Of a stretch of 64,000 nucleotides of DNA, positions 28,222-39,135 are shown piece by piece. Below the pieces are notes generated by a model, which was not told where the DNA came from, did no database searches, and saw only the letters and a program-made list of their open reading frames with translations. Position 1 is the first letter of the stretch. Each line of letters starts with the position of its first letter. The stretch is from Pandoraea capi (GTDB taxonomy: Bacteria > Pseudomonadota > Gammaproteobacteria > Burkholderiales > Burkholderiaceae), in contig NZ_CABPRV010000015.1 of the NCBI RefSeq assembly GCF_902459735.1, positions 62,001-126,000 of the forward strand. Direction: 5' to 3'. The translations under genes and the position numbers were made by a program.

Positions 28222-29097
28222 TTACTCGTCGACCTCACCGAAGATCCGCTGCCGGCGGCCCTTCAGGAAGCGGAACGCCCACAGCACGTAGCCCGAAATG
28301 CTGTACAGGCAGAACATGCCGAAAAGCACCAGCGGCGGGTCGGACGACACCAGAATAAAGCCGACCATGAACAGCAGCACCACGCCGAACGACACGCGCT
28401 GGCGCACGTCCAGCGCCTTGCCGCTGTAGAACGGCGCATTCGAGACCATGGACATCCCGGCGTAAATCGTCAGGAAAAACGCCACCCACGGCATCCAGAA
28501 CACGTTGACCGGCAACTTGTTGTCGATCGTAATCCAGACGAAGCCGGCAATGAGCGCCGCCGCCGCCGGGCTGGCCAGCCCCTGGAAGAAGCGCTTGTCG
28601 ACCACGCCGATGTTCGTATTGAAACGGGCCAGACGCAGCGCCGCGCCCGCAACGTAGACGAACGCCGCGAGCCATCCCCACTTGCCGATCTCATGCAGAA
28701 TCCACTCGTACATCACCAGCGCCGGCGCTACGCCGAACGACGTCATGTCCGAGAGCGAATCGTATTGTTCGCCAAAGGCGCTCTGCGTATTGGTCATGCG
28801 GGCAACGCGCCCGTCCATGCCGTCGAGCACCATCGCGAAAAAGATCGCGATGGCGGCTTGCTCGAAGCGGTCGTTCATCGCCTGGACGATGGCGAAGAAG
28901 CCGCAGAACAGCGCGGCAGTCGTGAAAGCGTTGGGCAGCAGATAGATGCCGCGATTGCGCGGGCGCACCGGCAGGTCCTCGTCCACACCCGGATCGTGGT
29001 CTTCGTTCATCGATGGCTCTGAGGGATTCTTGTGACGGCCGAACGGCGAGAGATGCCTGACATTGTTGCGCAAGCGGCCGCGATGGTTTTCCGGCAT
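28222..29097 (-). CDS. pssA: CDP-diacylglycerol--serine O-phosphatidyltransferase
   Basis: A 291-residue inner-membrane enzyme making phosphatidylserine. The CDP-alcohol phosphotransferase motif is seen as DGMDGRVAR...GEQYDSLSD (near residues 91-115), with about eight hydrophobic segments. AAGGAG just before the ATG supports this start, although the first 45 residues are a non-conserved soluble tail. The next gene upstream on the same strand is psd, which decarboxylates the product. Confidence 0.94.
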   Translation of the reverse strand: MPENHRGRLRNNVRHLSPFGRHKNPSEPSMNEDHDPGVDEDLPVRPRNRGIYLLPNAFTTAALFCGFFAIVQAMNDRFEQAAIAIFFAMVLDGMDGRVARMTNTQSAFGEQYDSLSDMTSFGVAPALVMYEWILHEIGKWGWLAAFVYVAGAALRLARFNTNIGVVDKRFFQGLASPAAAALIAGFVWITIDNKLPVNVFWMPWVAFFLTIYAGMSMVSNAPFYSGKALDVRQRVSFGVVLLFMVGFILVSSDPPLVLFGMFCLYSISGYVLWAFRFLKGRRQRIFGEVDE

Positions 29098-29309
29098 CTG
29101 TAACTCCTTGACGATGCTAGGGTCGACTCACTGACCCCAAGACTGCGGGCGAACCCGCGACGGATCACCGCTATTGGAACGCGAAAAGCGAAAGCAGTTG
29201 CAGGCCGTTTCGTCATCACGCTCAGGATACGAGCCCCGACGCGACGATGCGGCGACGTGCGACCCCGTGTCACACCGCCGCCGACGGCCCTGATGCAGTC
29301 AGGCGCAGC

Positions 29310-29945
29310 TTACAGCTCGGCGAGGATCGTCGAGGTGGCGGACACCTTGTCGCCAATGGCCACGCGCGGACGCGAACCGAGCGGCAGGTACACGTCGACA
29401 CGCGAACCGAAGCGAATGAAGCCGTAGCGCTGGCCGCGCGAGAGACGGTCGCCCGCCTTCACGTAGCACAGGATACGGCGCGCAATCAGACCGGCGACCT
29501 GCACGCTCGTGACGATCTGGCCACCGACGTCGATCACCAGCGCATTACGCTCGTTCTCGAGCGATGCCTTGTCCAGATCGGCGTTGAAGAAGCGGCCCGG
29601 GAAATATTCCACCTTGGTCACCGTGCCGTCAACCGGCGCACGATTCGAGTGGACATTGAAGACGTTCATGAACACGCTGATCTTCAGCGCTTCACGGCCT
29701 GCATAGGGGTCCTGCGTGGTTTCGATGGCCACGATGCGACCGTCTGCCGGGGACAGCACGGCACCGGCCTGCTGGGGCACTTCACGCGGCGGATCGCGGA
29801 AGAACTGCAGTACGAACAGGGCGATCACCCAGAACGGCGCGGCCCAAAACACGCCAGCCATGAAATGCACGACGAGCGCAACGGCGACGGCGATACCCAG
29901 GAAGGGCCAGCCCTCGCGGGCGATGATCGGGTGAGGATAATTCAT
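29310..29945 (-). CDS. psd: Phosphatidylserine decarboxylase
   Basis: A 211-residue proenzyme of the short (archaeal-type) class. Two N-terminal membrane segments (residues 13-48) precede LSPADGRIV (near 65), [11 protein letters not shown] (near 95) and the self-cleavage site [10 protein letters not shown] (Gly-Ser, near residue 180), which yields the pyruvoyl group. It converts phosphatidylserine to phosphatidylethanolamine, so with pssA it completes the pathway. Confidence 0.94.
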   Translation of the reverse strand: MNYPHPIIAREGWPFLGIAVAVALVVHFMAGVFWAAPFWVIALFVLQFFRDPPREVPQQAGAVLSPADGRIVAIETTQDPYAGREALKISVFMNVFNVHSNRAPVDGTVTKVEYFPGRFFNADLDKASLENERNALVIDVGGQIVTSVQVAGLIARRILCYVKAGDRLSRGQRYGFIRFGSRVDVYLPLGSRPRVAIGDKVSATSTILAEL

Positions 29946-30336
29946 GCGATTGAACTCGCGTCCTTGGTAAAACGGTTGAGTGAGCGGGTCGGCCTGCTTC
30001 GGGCCAAACCGTGACGTGGCGGCATTGTAGCAATGCGCGCGACGTGGCGACACTTTTTCCCCAATCGACACGTTCGCGTCACATTCGCGAGACCGGACAA
30101 CACCGCTCGCGACGACGCGAAAAAAGCCCTGGGTTTGAAACGAAAAAGGCCGTCCGCCTTGCCATAGCAACGGCTACGGCAAAACGGACGGCCTGACGCA
30201 ACGATGATTCACGGATGGCCGAACCTCGTGTCGCCACAAGCCCGACTATCTATCATCGTCTGCCACCGATGCATGAGTTCGGAGAGATCCGGAGACTTCC
30301 CTGCCCACGCACCGAGCGGCACGTCGCGCTTACAAC
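29946..30336. other. Intergenic region between psd and ilvC
   Basis: 391 nt containing the large ilvC terminator (30143-30194) and, presumably, the psd promoter. No ORF here has recognisable content. Confidence 0.5.
30143..30194 (-). terminator. Large terminator after the ilv operon
   Basis: Two stacked 10-bp stems: outer AGGCCGTCCG/CGGACGGCCT (30147-30156 with 30185-30194) and inner TTGCCATAGC/GCTACGGCAA with one mismatch. On the minus strand it is followed by five T. Confidence 0.85.
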
Positions 30337-31368
<1,032 letters not shown>

Positions 31369-31430
31369 TTACCAAAAATAAACTGAAATCAGAATGGATC
31401 GAAATCCGCTTACCGCGTTGTCGTTGCCGG

Positions 31431-31922
31431 TCAGACCTTCAGGATGCGCTCACCGCGCCCGATACCCGAGCCACCGGTACGAACCGTCTCGAGAATCGCC
31501 GTCTGGTCGAGCCCTTCGATAAATGCATCGAGTTTCGATGAATTGCCGGTGAGCTCAATCGTATAGGTCTTTTCCGTAACGTCAATGATGCGGCCGCGGA
31601 AAATATCCGACATCCGCTTCATCTCTTCCCGCTCTTTACCCACCGCGCGAACTTTGATGAGCATGAGTTCGCGCTCGATATGGGCCCCCTCGGTCAGATC
31701 GACCACCTTCACCACTTCGATGAGCCGGTTCAGGTGTTTGGTGATCTGCTCGATGATGTCATCGGAGCCGGTCGTGACCACCGTCATGCGCGAAAGCGAA
31801 CGATCTTCGGTCGGCGCGACGGTGAGGGTCTCGATATTGTAGCCACGTGCCGAAAACAGCCCGACAACGCGCGACAGCGCGCCCGGCTCGTTTTCGAGCA
31901 AAACAGAAATAATGTGCCTCAT
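31431..31922 (-). CDS. ilvN: Acetolactate synthase small subunit
   Basis: A 163-residue regulatory subunit (IlvN/IlvH type) with an N-terminal ACT domain (MRHIISVLLENEPGALSRVVGLF) that binds valine for feedback inhibition and a C-terminal ALS_ss_C domain. The start at 31922 is the conserved family N-terminus. Lies 90 nt after the large-subunit gene. Confidence 0.95.
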   Translation of the reverse strand: MRHIISVLLENEPGALSRVVGLFSARGYNIETLTVAPTEDRSLSRMTVVTTGSDDIIEQITKHLNRLIEVVKVVDLTEGAHIERELMLIKVRAVGKEREEMKRMSDIFRGRIIDVTEKTYTIELTGNSSKLDAFIEGLDQTAILETVRTGGSGIGRGERILKV

Positions 31923-32012
31923 GGTGTATCCCGGATTGTCCTGGTTTGGGACGTCGCGCCCGCGCCCCGGCAATGCCGGAAGCGGCTGGCAGCGCGAGCG
32001 TGCCTCGTCGTC

Positions 32013-33782
32013 TTACAGATCTTCCGAACCGAGCAGCATCTCACTGATGCCCTTGCCCGCCTGAACCATCGGCCAGACGTTTTCGGTGGGATCCGTTTGG
32101 AAATCCATGAATACCGTACGATCCTTCAGGGCCAGCGCTTCGCGCAGTGCCGGCTCGACATCCGACGACTTCTCGATGCGCATGCCCACATGACCGTACG
32201 CCTCGGCGAGCTTCACAAAGTCCGGCAGCGCATCCATGTACGAACTGGAGTAACGCTTGCTGTACTCGATCTGCTGCCACTGGCGAACCATGCCCAGATA
32301 GCGGTTGTTGAGCGACAGGATCTTGACCGGCGTGCGGTATTGCAGGCACGTCGAGAGTTCCTGAATGCACATCTGGATCGAGCCTTCGCCGGTGATACAG
32401 GCGACTTCTGCGTCCGGATGCGCCATCTTCACACCCATCGCTGCCGGCAGGCCGAAGCCCATCGTGCCCAGACCGCCCGAATTGATCCAGCGGCGCGGCT
32501 TGTTGAAGCGATAGTACTGAGCCGCCCACATCTGGTGCTGACCGACGTCCGAACACACGAACGCTTCACCGTCCGTAAGCTTCCAGTACGTCTCGACCAC
32601 ATGTTGCGGCTTGATGATTTCACTCTCGCGATCGAAGGCGAGGCAATCGCGCGAACGCCATTGCTCGATCTGCTTCCACCAGTCAGCAAGCGCCGCGGTG
32701 TCCGGGCCATGTTCCGCCGTTTGCAGATTCTCGATCATTTCGCGCAGCACTTCCTTCACGTCGCCGACGATCGGGATATCGACCTTCACGCGCTTGGAGA
32801 TCGACGAGGGGTCGATATCGACGTGAATGATCTTGCGGGCAGTCGAGGAGAAGTGTTCCGGGTTACCGATCACACGGTCGTCGAAGCGCGCGCCGATGGC
32901 GATGAGCACGTCGCAGTGCTGCATGGCCATGTTGGCTTCGTACGTGCCGTGCATGCCCAGCATGCCGAGGAACTTGGGATCGCTCGCGCGATACCCGCCC
33001 AGGCCCATGAGCGTGTTGGTCACCGGGTAGCCGAGCAGGTCGCAGAACTGGTTCAGTTCCTTCGACGCATCGGCCAGAATGATGCCGCCGCCGGTATAGA
33101 TATAGGGACGCTTGGCCGAGAGCAGCAGGCTCATCGCCTTGCGGATCTGGCCCGAGTGGCCCTTCGTCACCGGGTTGTACGAGCGCAGCGCCACCGACTT
33201 CGGATATTCGAAGCGGCAACGTGCCTTGGAGACGTCCTTCGGAATGTCGACCAGCACCGGACCCGGACGGCCCGTCTTGGCGATATAGAAGGCTTTCTTG
33301 ATGGTGGCGGCGAGGTCGCGCACATCCTTCACGAGGAAGTTGTGCTTCACGCACGGACGCGTGATACCTACCGTATCGCATTCCTGGAAGGCGTCCTGAC
33401 CGATTGCGGCCGTCGGCACCTGCCCGGTAATGATGACGAGCGGGATCGAATCCATGTACGCCGTGGCGATACCGGTGACCGCATTGGTCACGCCGGGACC
33501 AGACGTCACAAGGCACACGCCGACTTTGTCGGTGGAACGCGAATAAGCGTCGGCCGCATGCACGGCTGCCTGCTCATGGCGCACCAGAATGTGCTGGATC
33601 TTGTCCTGCTTGTAGAGTTCGTCGTAGATGTAGAGAACCGAACCGCCGGGATAACCCCACAGATGTTCGACTCCCTCTTCCTGAAGCGAGCGCACGAGGA
33701 TCTCGGCGCCAATCATGTCTTCAGTCGTATTTTGGTGGCGTGTAGCTTCCGCCTCGGAGAATTCCGCGCTTGGCATGTTCAT
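32013..33782 (-). CDS. ilvI: Acetolactate synthase large subunit
   Basis: A 589-residue thiamine diphosphate and FAD enzyme. The N-terminal domain has GGSVLYIYDEL and the catalytic-Glu region VRHEQAAVHAADAY; the C-terminal TPP site reads GEGSIQMCIQELSTC. The first 20 residues are not conserved; the start MNMPSAEF is chosen, as upstream in-frame codons have no family match. First gene of the ilv operon. Confidence 0.95.
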   Translation of the reverse strand: MNMPSAEFSEAEATRHQNTTEDMIGAEILVRSLQEEGVEHLWGYPGGSVLYIYDELYKQDKIQHILVRHEQAAVHAADAYSRSTDKVGVCLVTSGPGVTNAVTGIATAYMDSIPLVIITGQVPTAAIGQDAFQECDTVGITRPCVKHNFLVKDVRDLAATIKKAFYIAKTGRPGPVLVDIPKDVSKARCRFEYPKSVALRSYNPVTKGHSGQIRKAMSLLLSAKRPYIYTGGGIILADASKELNQFCDLLGYPVTNTLMGLGGYRASDPKFLGMLGMHGTYEANMAMQHCDVLIAIGARFDDRVIGNPEHFSSTARKIIHVDIDPSSISKRVKVDIPIVGDVKEVLREMIENLQTAEHGPDTAALADWWKQIEQWRSRDCLAFDRESEIIKPQHVVETYWKLTDGEAFVCSDVGQHQMWAAQYYRFNKPRRWINSGGLGTMGFGLPAAMGVKMAHPDAEVACITGEGSIQMCIQELSTCLQYRTPVKILSLNNRYLGMVRQWQQIEYSKRYSSSYMDALPDFVKLAEAYGHVGMRIEKSSDVEPALREALALKDRTVFMDFQTDPTENVWPMVQAGKGISEMLLGSEDL

Positions 33783-34241
33783 CGTCGACCTTTCAAAGTT
33801 TCGGCAAAAATTTTGATCGGGTGCTCTCCCCGCGAACTTATGGTCCGGGCTCAAGCTGCGCGTCTGAATGATGGACACACCGGATAGGCGTGCCGATATT
33901 GAGACAATCACAGATATTGCGAACTGGCAACATTACTGGTTTGCAGCAAAATGGTCAAGCGAGTTTATGCATTTGCAGCATGATCGCGAAGTTCGCTTCG
34001 CAAAATTCCCACACTGTGCGGTGCAAGACCCCCACGCTGGCGCACAATCTTCACATCATAGGAAGCTGGCGAATGCGCCGGTGTCGTAACACGACACAAC
34101 GCGACGCAACCGGAAGCAAAAGCGGTTACAGGCAGGCGCGTTTTTGGTAGCATCCGCACCGACTACGCGATCTTTACGTAATCTTTACGCTTACACGGCA
34201 TTTCACAGGCGCAGCGGCAAACGCTGCGTGCACCCCACCGG
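33783..34241. other. Divergent ilvI / rpoE promoter region
   Basis: 459 nt between two divergent operons. On the ilvI side the best -35 is TTGACC with only a weak -10 at 17 nt. On the rpoE side ATCTTTACG occurs twice in tandem near 34170-34187. I could not assign firm promoters, nor an attenuator. Confidence 0.4.
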
Positions 34242-34814
34242 ATGGCATCTGACAAGGAACTGGCGGATTTTCTCGCAGGCATCGAACGGCGCGCTTTCAA
34301 GCAGGCCGTGTATGCCGTACGCGACGACGAGGCCGCCCTCGATATCGTTCAGGATGCGATGATCCGTCTGGCCGAGAAGTACGGCGACAAGCCGTCGGCC
34401 GAACTGCCGTTGCTGTTCACACGCATCCTCCAGAACACCATTCACGACTATTTCCGCCGCCAGAAGGTGCGCAACACCTGGGTGACGCTGTTTTCGAACC
34501 TGGCCGGCCCCGGCGAGGACGAGCGCGACGATTTCGACCCGCTGGAAACCTTACTGGGCGAGGATGGGTCAGTGCAAACCGAGAGCAGCGAGGACTCTGT
34601 TTCGCGTGCCGAAATCCTCGCGCTGATCGAGGCGGAAATACAGAAACTACCGACACGTCAACGGGAAGCGTTCCTCATGCGTTATTGGGAGGACATGGAC
34701 GTTGCCGAGACCGCCGCCACGATGGGGTGCTCCGAAGGCAGCGTCAAGACGCACTGCTCGCGTGCTACTCACGCGTTGGCACAGGCGTTGAAGGCAAAAG
34801 GGATCAGGTTATGA
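34242..34814 (+). CDS. rpoE: RpoE-type ECF RNA polymerase sigma factor
   Basis: A 190-residue ECF sigma factor. Region 2 covers about residues 15-80 (DIVQDAMIRLAEKY, then LFTRILQNTIHDYFRR) and region 4 about 125-180 (LPTRQREAFLMRYWEDMDVAETAATMGCSEGS). The next genes encode DUF3619 and DUF3106 proteins, a cluster typical of Burkholderiales. Its stop overlaps the next start (ATGA). The targets are not visible from sequence. Confidence 0.9.
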   Translation: MASDKELADFLAGIERRAFKQAVYAVRDDEAALDIVQDAMIRLAEKYGDKPSAELPLLFTRILQNTIHDYFRRQKVRNTWVTLFSNLAGPGEDERDDFDPLETLLGEDGSVQTESSEDSVSRAEILALIEAEIQKLPTRQREAFLMRYWEDMDVAETAATMGCSEGSVKTHCSRATHALAQALKAKGIRL

Positions 34815-35239
34815 GTCACGATCTGGAAACGAGGGAAATTCGCTTCGCACATCGCGTGCGACTGGCATTGGACGAAGCGTCCGATTCGCCGTCGCCGAAC
34901 ATCGCGGCCCGGCTGGCCGCCGCGCGCCAGGAGGCGCTCGCCCGCAAGAAGCCAGAACCGGTCGCCGTCGTGCAACCGGCGCTGGTGCTCGCGGGTGTGG
35001 GTGCCGTGCAGTCGCCGGAAATCGGCGGCCCGCGCCGCGCATTCGACAAGCTCGGCCGCCTTGGCCTGCTCTGGCCGCTCGCCGCACTGGTGATCGGTCT
35101 GGCCGGCATCGCGTACTGGGAACATCAGCAACACATTCAGGATCTGGCGGATATCGATGCTGCCGTATTGAGCGACGAATTGCCGCTGTCGGCCTATGCC
35201 GATCACGGCTTCAACGCCTATGTGAAGCGTGCCCAGTAG
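34811..35239 (+). CDS. DUF3619 family protein, possible anti-sigma partner
   Basis: A 142-residue protein with a soluble N-terminal part (RFAHRVRLALDEA, then ARLAAARQEAL), one membrane segment near residues 85-103 and a short C-terminal tail with DLADIDAAVLSDELPLSAY. Translational coupling to rpoE and the single membrane span suggest a regulator of the sigma factor, but no zinc finger is present. Function is inferred from position only. Confidence 0.8.
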   Translation: MSHDLETREIRFAHRVRLALDEASDSPSPNIAARLAAARQEALARKKPEPVAVVQPALVLAGVGAVQSPEIGGPRRAFDKLGRLGLLWPLAALVIGLAGIAYWEHQQHIQDLADIDAAVLSDELPLSAYADHGFNAYVKRAQ

Positions 35240-36119
35240 TCCCCCCATCCAAGACCGCCCAGTGACGCGACGCAACGTACTTTTCCTGGTCGCCGCGCTA
35301 ATCGTCGCCGCTCTTGCCGGCACGGCCGCGCTGCGCCGCTCGCAAGCACCGGATGCCGCCCCGGTGTCCGACGCCCCGCCGACCGCAACGTCGGCCGCGA
35401 CCGGCAACGGCGCGCCGGGCACGTCCTCGGCCCCGGTCGGCGCGCTGACTGCCGGTGTCCCGGCCAACGGCAGCGCACCGGCGGCCGCGCTGCCCTCACC
35501 CGGCGGCGCCTGGGCCAAGCTCAATGCGGCGCAGCAAGAAGCGCTCGCCCCGCTCTCCCAGGACTGGAACCGCATGAGCGAGCGCCAGCGCGAGAAGTGG
35601 ATCGAAATCGCCAAGCGTTTCCAGACGTTGTCGCCGGAGGCCCGCAAGCGCCTGCATGACCGCATGGCCGACTGGGTGCGTCTGACGCCCGAGCAGCGCC
35701 AGTTGGCGCGCGAAAGCTACCAGAACGCCAAGACGTTGCCGCCGGAGCGCAAGGCGCAGGTGTGGCAGCAGTACCAGCAGCTCACGGAAGAACAGAAAAA
35801 ACGTCTGGCGGCCGACGACAAGAAGCAGTCCAATCGCCCCAACGTCGTGAGCGCCCCGCCCTCGGGCCGCTCGGGGGTGAAGAATCCTTACGCCGCCGTG
35901 CATCGCAAGGACACCGGCGCAGCCGCCAAGAACGGTGCGCTGCCCGTTCCCGCGCCGGTCGCTTCGGTGCCCGCCGCCTCGCAGCCCGCTGCGGCGTCGA
36001 TGCCGGGCGCAGCGGCATCCGTTCCGTCGGCGGCCAGCAACGGCGCGGCGAGCGCCGCCCCGGCCAATGGCGACAAGAGCGGCGACGCGTTCAATTCCGA
36101 TCTGTACCACCACAACTGA
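35229..36119 (+). CDS. DUF3106 family exported protein
   Basis: A 296-residue protein with an N-terminal signal or anchor segment (NVLFLVAALIVAALAGTAAL), an Ala/Pro-rich linker and a DUF3106 core from about residue 95, which contains repeats such as LSPEARKRLHDRM and LPPERKAQVWQQYQQL. The C-terminal 90 residues are Ala/Pro/Ser-rich low complexity. GTG at 35229 overlaps the previous stop by 11 nt; a second GTG eleven codons later is also possible. Role unknown. Confidence 0.8.
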   Translation: MPSSPPIQDRPVTRRNVLFLVAALIVAALAGTAALRRSQAPDAAPVSDAPPTATSAATGNGAPGTSSAPVGALTAGVPANGSAPAAALPSPGGAWAKLNAAQQEALAPLSQDWNRMSERQREKWIEIAKRFQTLSPEARKRLHDRMADWVRLTPEQRQLARESYQNAKTLPPERKAQVWQQYQQLTEEQKKRLAADDKKQSNRPNVVSAPPSGRSGVKNPYAAVHRKDTGAAAKNGALPVPAPVASVPAASQPAAASMPGAAASVPSAASNGAASAAPANGDKSGDAFNSDLYHHN

Positions 36120-36373
36120 CGCGACGTCGCTCAGCATTACGCAGCGACTCGCAGCAACACGCCATGACGGCCGCCTCCGGGCGGCCGTTTGCATTACGGC
36201 ACACCAAGCGCCGACCGGCGGGCTCGCTGGCCCATCGGCATAATCTTCCGCATAATGGGCGACGCTCCCGATGCGAACGCACAGCGCCCAGGCCGAACGT
36301 GGCGAACGTAGCCAACGCGGCGCGGGACTTCCGATACCCAATACCCGATAACAAGACCTCAGACCACGCTGCG

Positions 36374-36958
36374 ATGACCGACTCCGCTACGCCTCAGCCT
36401 TCCAAGCCGCCGCGTTCGCAACCGTTTGCCGGGCAGACGTCCGGGCCCAATGCCTCGCCGGGCAGCGCTCCTGGCAGCTATGCCGTGCCCACGCTGCGTC
36501 GCCGGCTGCTGTCGATGGTCTACGAGTCGCTGCTGCTCTTCGGCGTGCTGTTCCTGGCCGGCTACCTCTTCAGCGCCCTGACGCAGCAACGCAGCGGTCT
36601 CATGTACCGCCATGCCATGCAGACGTGGCTGTTTCTCGTTCTCGGCGCCTATTTCGTCTGGTTCTGGACCCACGGCGGCCAAACCCTTGCGATGAAGACC
36701 TGGAAGATCCGCCTGGTGGATGCGCATGGGCAGCCGCTGCGCGTCGGCCGCGCCATCATGCGCTACGTGCTTGCCTGGCTGTGGGTACTCCCGGCCATGG
36801 CCATCGACTGGGCATTCGGCTTGACCGGCTGGAGCAGCGTCGCGCTGCTCGCCGGCTGGATCGTGCTCTGGGCGCTGGCCATGCGCGTGATGCCCGACCA
36901 CCAGTTCGTGCATGACCGGCTCGCAGGCACCCGGCTCGTCAGCATCCTCGACAAATGA
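36374..36958 (+). CDS. RDD family membrane protein
   Basis: A 194-residue membrane protein with the RDD domain: RRRLLSMVYESLLLFGVLF at the first segment and the conserved HGGQTLAMKTWKIRLVDAHG, HDRLAGTRLV at the end. Four hydrophobic segments. Some RDD proteins act as sodium/proton antiporters, most are uncharacterised. Commonly found next to the rpoE/DUF3106 cluster in Burkholderiales. Confidence 0.88.
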   Translation: MTDSATPQPSKPPRSQPFAGQTSGPNASPGSAPGSYAVPTLRRRLLSMVYESLLLFGVLFLAGYLFSALTQQRSGLMYRHAMQTWLFLVLGAYFVWFWTHGGQTLAMKTWKIRLVDAHGQPLRVGRAIMRYVLAWLWVLPAMAIDWAFGLTGWSSVALLAGWIVLWALAMRVMPDHQFVHDRLAGTRLVSILDK

Positions 36959-36965
36959 CGAGACG

Positions 36966-37919
36966 ATGAGCACGCCACCCGCCAGCGCCGTCGCGTTGCG
37001 CGCCTCCCGCCCGCATCTGGTTTATGGCGGCGTCGAGATCGCGCTGTCGATCATCGTTGCCATCGCGACCTGGTCGGCCTGGCACAGCCCCTGGACCACG
37101 TTCCTCTGGACGATCCTGTGGTTGCCCGTCTCTCACGCCATCGGTCTCGCTGCGGGCTTCGTCATGGCCGCGCATGGCGATCCCACGCCCGAGCGCCGCG
37201 CGCTCGCCGGCACCAACATCGCGGTCTGGGCTTACGAATGTGCGGCGTCGATCCTGTTGCTCGACATCTACCAGCCGTGGTTCAGTGCCGCGCCGCTGGC
37301 CGCGCCCAGTGGTCCGGCACGCCCCGTGGCCGTTCTGCTGCTGCATGGCTACGGCTGTAACCGGGCGTTCTGGCTGCGCTTCTCGCGCCATCTGGCAGAC
37401 GCCGGCTATTACTGCGACGCCATCAACCTCGCCCCGCTGCTCGGCGACATCGACGACTACGCCGACACCATCGCGGGTGCCGTACAGGCGCTTGCCGAAC
37501 GCACACGCGCGCCGGTCGTCATCGTCGGCCACAGCATGGGCGGTCTTGCGGCACGCGCCTGTCTGCGGCGCTATCCGATGCTGCCCGTCGTGCATACGGT
37601 CACGCTGGGCTCGCCGCACTTCGGCACGCTTCACGCGCGGCATGGCATTGGACGCAACGTACGCCAGATGAGCATCGGCAGCGACTGGCTCGTGGCGCTC
37701 GCCAACGGCGAAAACGACACGGCGCGCGCGCGCATCACGTCGATCTATACCGCGCACGACAACGTGGTGTATCCCGTGCGCACGTCGGTGCTGCCAGGCG
37801 CGCACAACATCGCGCTGGAAGGCCTCGGTCACGTGTCGCTCGGCACGCATCCACGTTCGCGGGCACTGGTGCTGGAGACGCTCGAACGCGTTGCACAGGG
37901 ATTGCGTCACCCGAACTGA
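36966..37919 (+). CDS. Membrane-anchored alpha/beta hydrolase, lipase-like
   Basis: A 317-residue protein with two N-terminal membrane segments (about residues 17-65) and a hydrolase domain carrying LLLHGYGCNRAFW (near 125) and the nucleophile GHSMGGLAARA (near 185), which matches PGAP1/triacylglycerol-lipase-like families. It begins 7 nt after the RDD gene, so the two are probably cotranscribed. Substrate unknown, likely a lipid ester. Confidence 0.8.
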   Translation: MSTPPASAVALRASRPHLVYGGVEIALSIIVAIATWSAWHSPWTTFLWTILWLPVSHAIGLAAGFVMAAHGDPTPERRALAGTNIAVWAYECAASILLLDIYQPWFSAAPLAAPSGPARPVAVLLLHGYGCNRAFWLRFSRHLADAGYYCDAINLAPLLGDIDDYADTIAGAVQALAERTRAPVVIVGHSMGGLAARACLRRYPMLPVVHTVTLGSPHFGTLHARHGIGRNVRQMSIGSDWLVALANGENDTARARITSIYTAHDNVVYPVRTSVLPGAHNIALEGLGHVSLGTHPRSRALVLETLERVAQGLRHPN

Positions 37920-38092
37920 CGCGCATGGCGCACGGAGTGTCTGAGGGCATGGCAAGCGCTTTGCCCCGCTCAAGCGGCTGTCGCATCTGCGCGACGTCAA
38001 AAGACACTTTCGCGACACGCGCATGACTGTCATCTTCCCTTCACGAAGGCATGGCGCAATGCACCCATGTTCAACGCGACGTGCGAGCCGCT

Positions 38093-39049
38093 ATGACGAC
38101 GACACCCACCTTCGAGTTGCCGATCCCCGCACCTGCGGCTCGCGCCGGTCACTTCGCAGACACCCCGCCGGGCCGCCCCGCCTCCCCGCCCGCCCCCCCA
38201 CCCGCCGCGCCGCCTTCCACGATCGATCTGCCGCCGGACACTCCCGACCCGCTCGACCCGCCGCCCGAGGGCATCACCCGCTACCGCACGATCTGGCTCT
38301 CCGATATCCACCTCGGCACGCAAGGTTGTCAGGCCGAATACCTGCTCGACTTCCTGCGCCACCACGATTCGGACTACCTGTATCTGGTCGGTGACATCAT
38401 CGACGGCTGGCATCTGCGCAAGGGCTGGCACTGGCCGCAGGCGCACAACGATGTCGTGCAGAAGATGCTGCGCCGCGCGCGCAAGGGCACGCAAGTCATC
38501 TATGTCCCGGGCAATCACGACGAAGCCGCGCGCCAGTTCTGCGGGCTGGCCTTCGGCGACATCGCCGTGCGCGACGAAGCCTTTCACACCACCTTGTCGG
38601 GTAAACGTCTGTGGATCACCCACGGCGACCTGTTCGACGGCGTGATCCAGCACGCCAAGTGGCTCGCTTATCTCGGCGACTCGCTCTACACGCTCACGCT
38701 ATTGCTCAACCGCTGGTTCAACCGAGTGCGCACGCGTTTCGGCTTCCCGTACTGGTCGCTATCGCAGTATCTGAAGCATCAGGTGAAGAATGCCGTGAAC
38801 TTCATTTCGGCCTTCGAGAATGTGATGGCGGACGAAGCACGTCGCCGGGGTTGCGACGGCGTCGTCTGCGGCCACATCCACAAGCCCGAAATCCGCGAGA
38901 TCGACGGCCTGCTCTACTGCAACGACGGGGACTGGGTCGAGAGTCTGTCGGCACTCGTCGAGACGATGGAGGGCGAGTTGAAGATCATCTACTGGACGCA
39001 AAAACGCGACACACGCGTGAGCGTGAAAGCCACGCCTGTGAGCGCCTGA
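38093..39049 (+). CDS. Metallophosphoesterase, LpxH-like
   Basis: A 318-residue calcineurin-like phosphoesterase with all metal-site motifs: LSDIHLG, YLVGDIIDGW, VPGNHDE, THGDLFDG and CGHIHKPEI. The first 55 residues are Pro-rich and disordered. It resembles UDP-2,3-diacylglucosamine diphosphatase relatives but is longer than LpxH, so the exact substrate is uncertain. A glycosyltransferase follows in the same direction, a pairing seen in envelope lipid loci. An in-frame ATG at 38051 is the alternative start. Confidence 0.82.
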   Translation: MTTTPTFELPIPAPAARAGHFADTPPGRPASPPAPPPAAPPSTIDLPPDTPDPLDPPPEGITRYRTIWLSDIHLGTQGCQAEYLLDFLRHHDSDYLYLVGDIIDGWHLRKGWHWPQAHNDVVQKMLRRARKGTQVIYVPGNHDEAARQFCGLAFGDIAVRDEAFHTTLSGKRLWITHGDLFDGVIQHAKWLAYLGDSLYTLTLLLNRWFNRVRTRFGFPYWSLSQYLKHQVKNAVNFISAFENVMADEARRRGCDGVVCGHIHKPEIREIDGLLYCNDGDWVESLSALVETMEGELKIIYWTQKRDTRVSVKATPVSA

Positions 39050-39135
39050 GACGACAGGCGCACTCCCCCCCTTACCCCTTCACGCGCGGCTGCGCGTGTC
39101 ATTCCACCCGCGCCATGTGCGCGAAGGAGCGCCCG

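Noticed and set aside
31680-33887. 735-residue plus-strand ORF antisense to ilvI and ilvN
   Set aside because: No recognisable motifs; the minus-strand enzymes fully explain the region.
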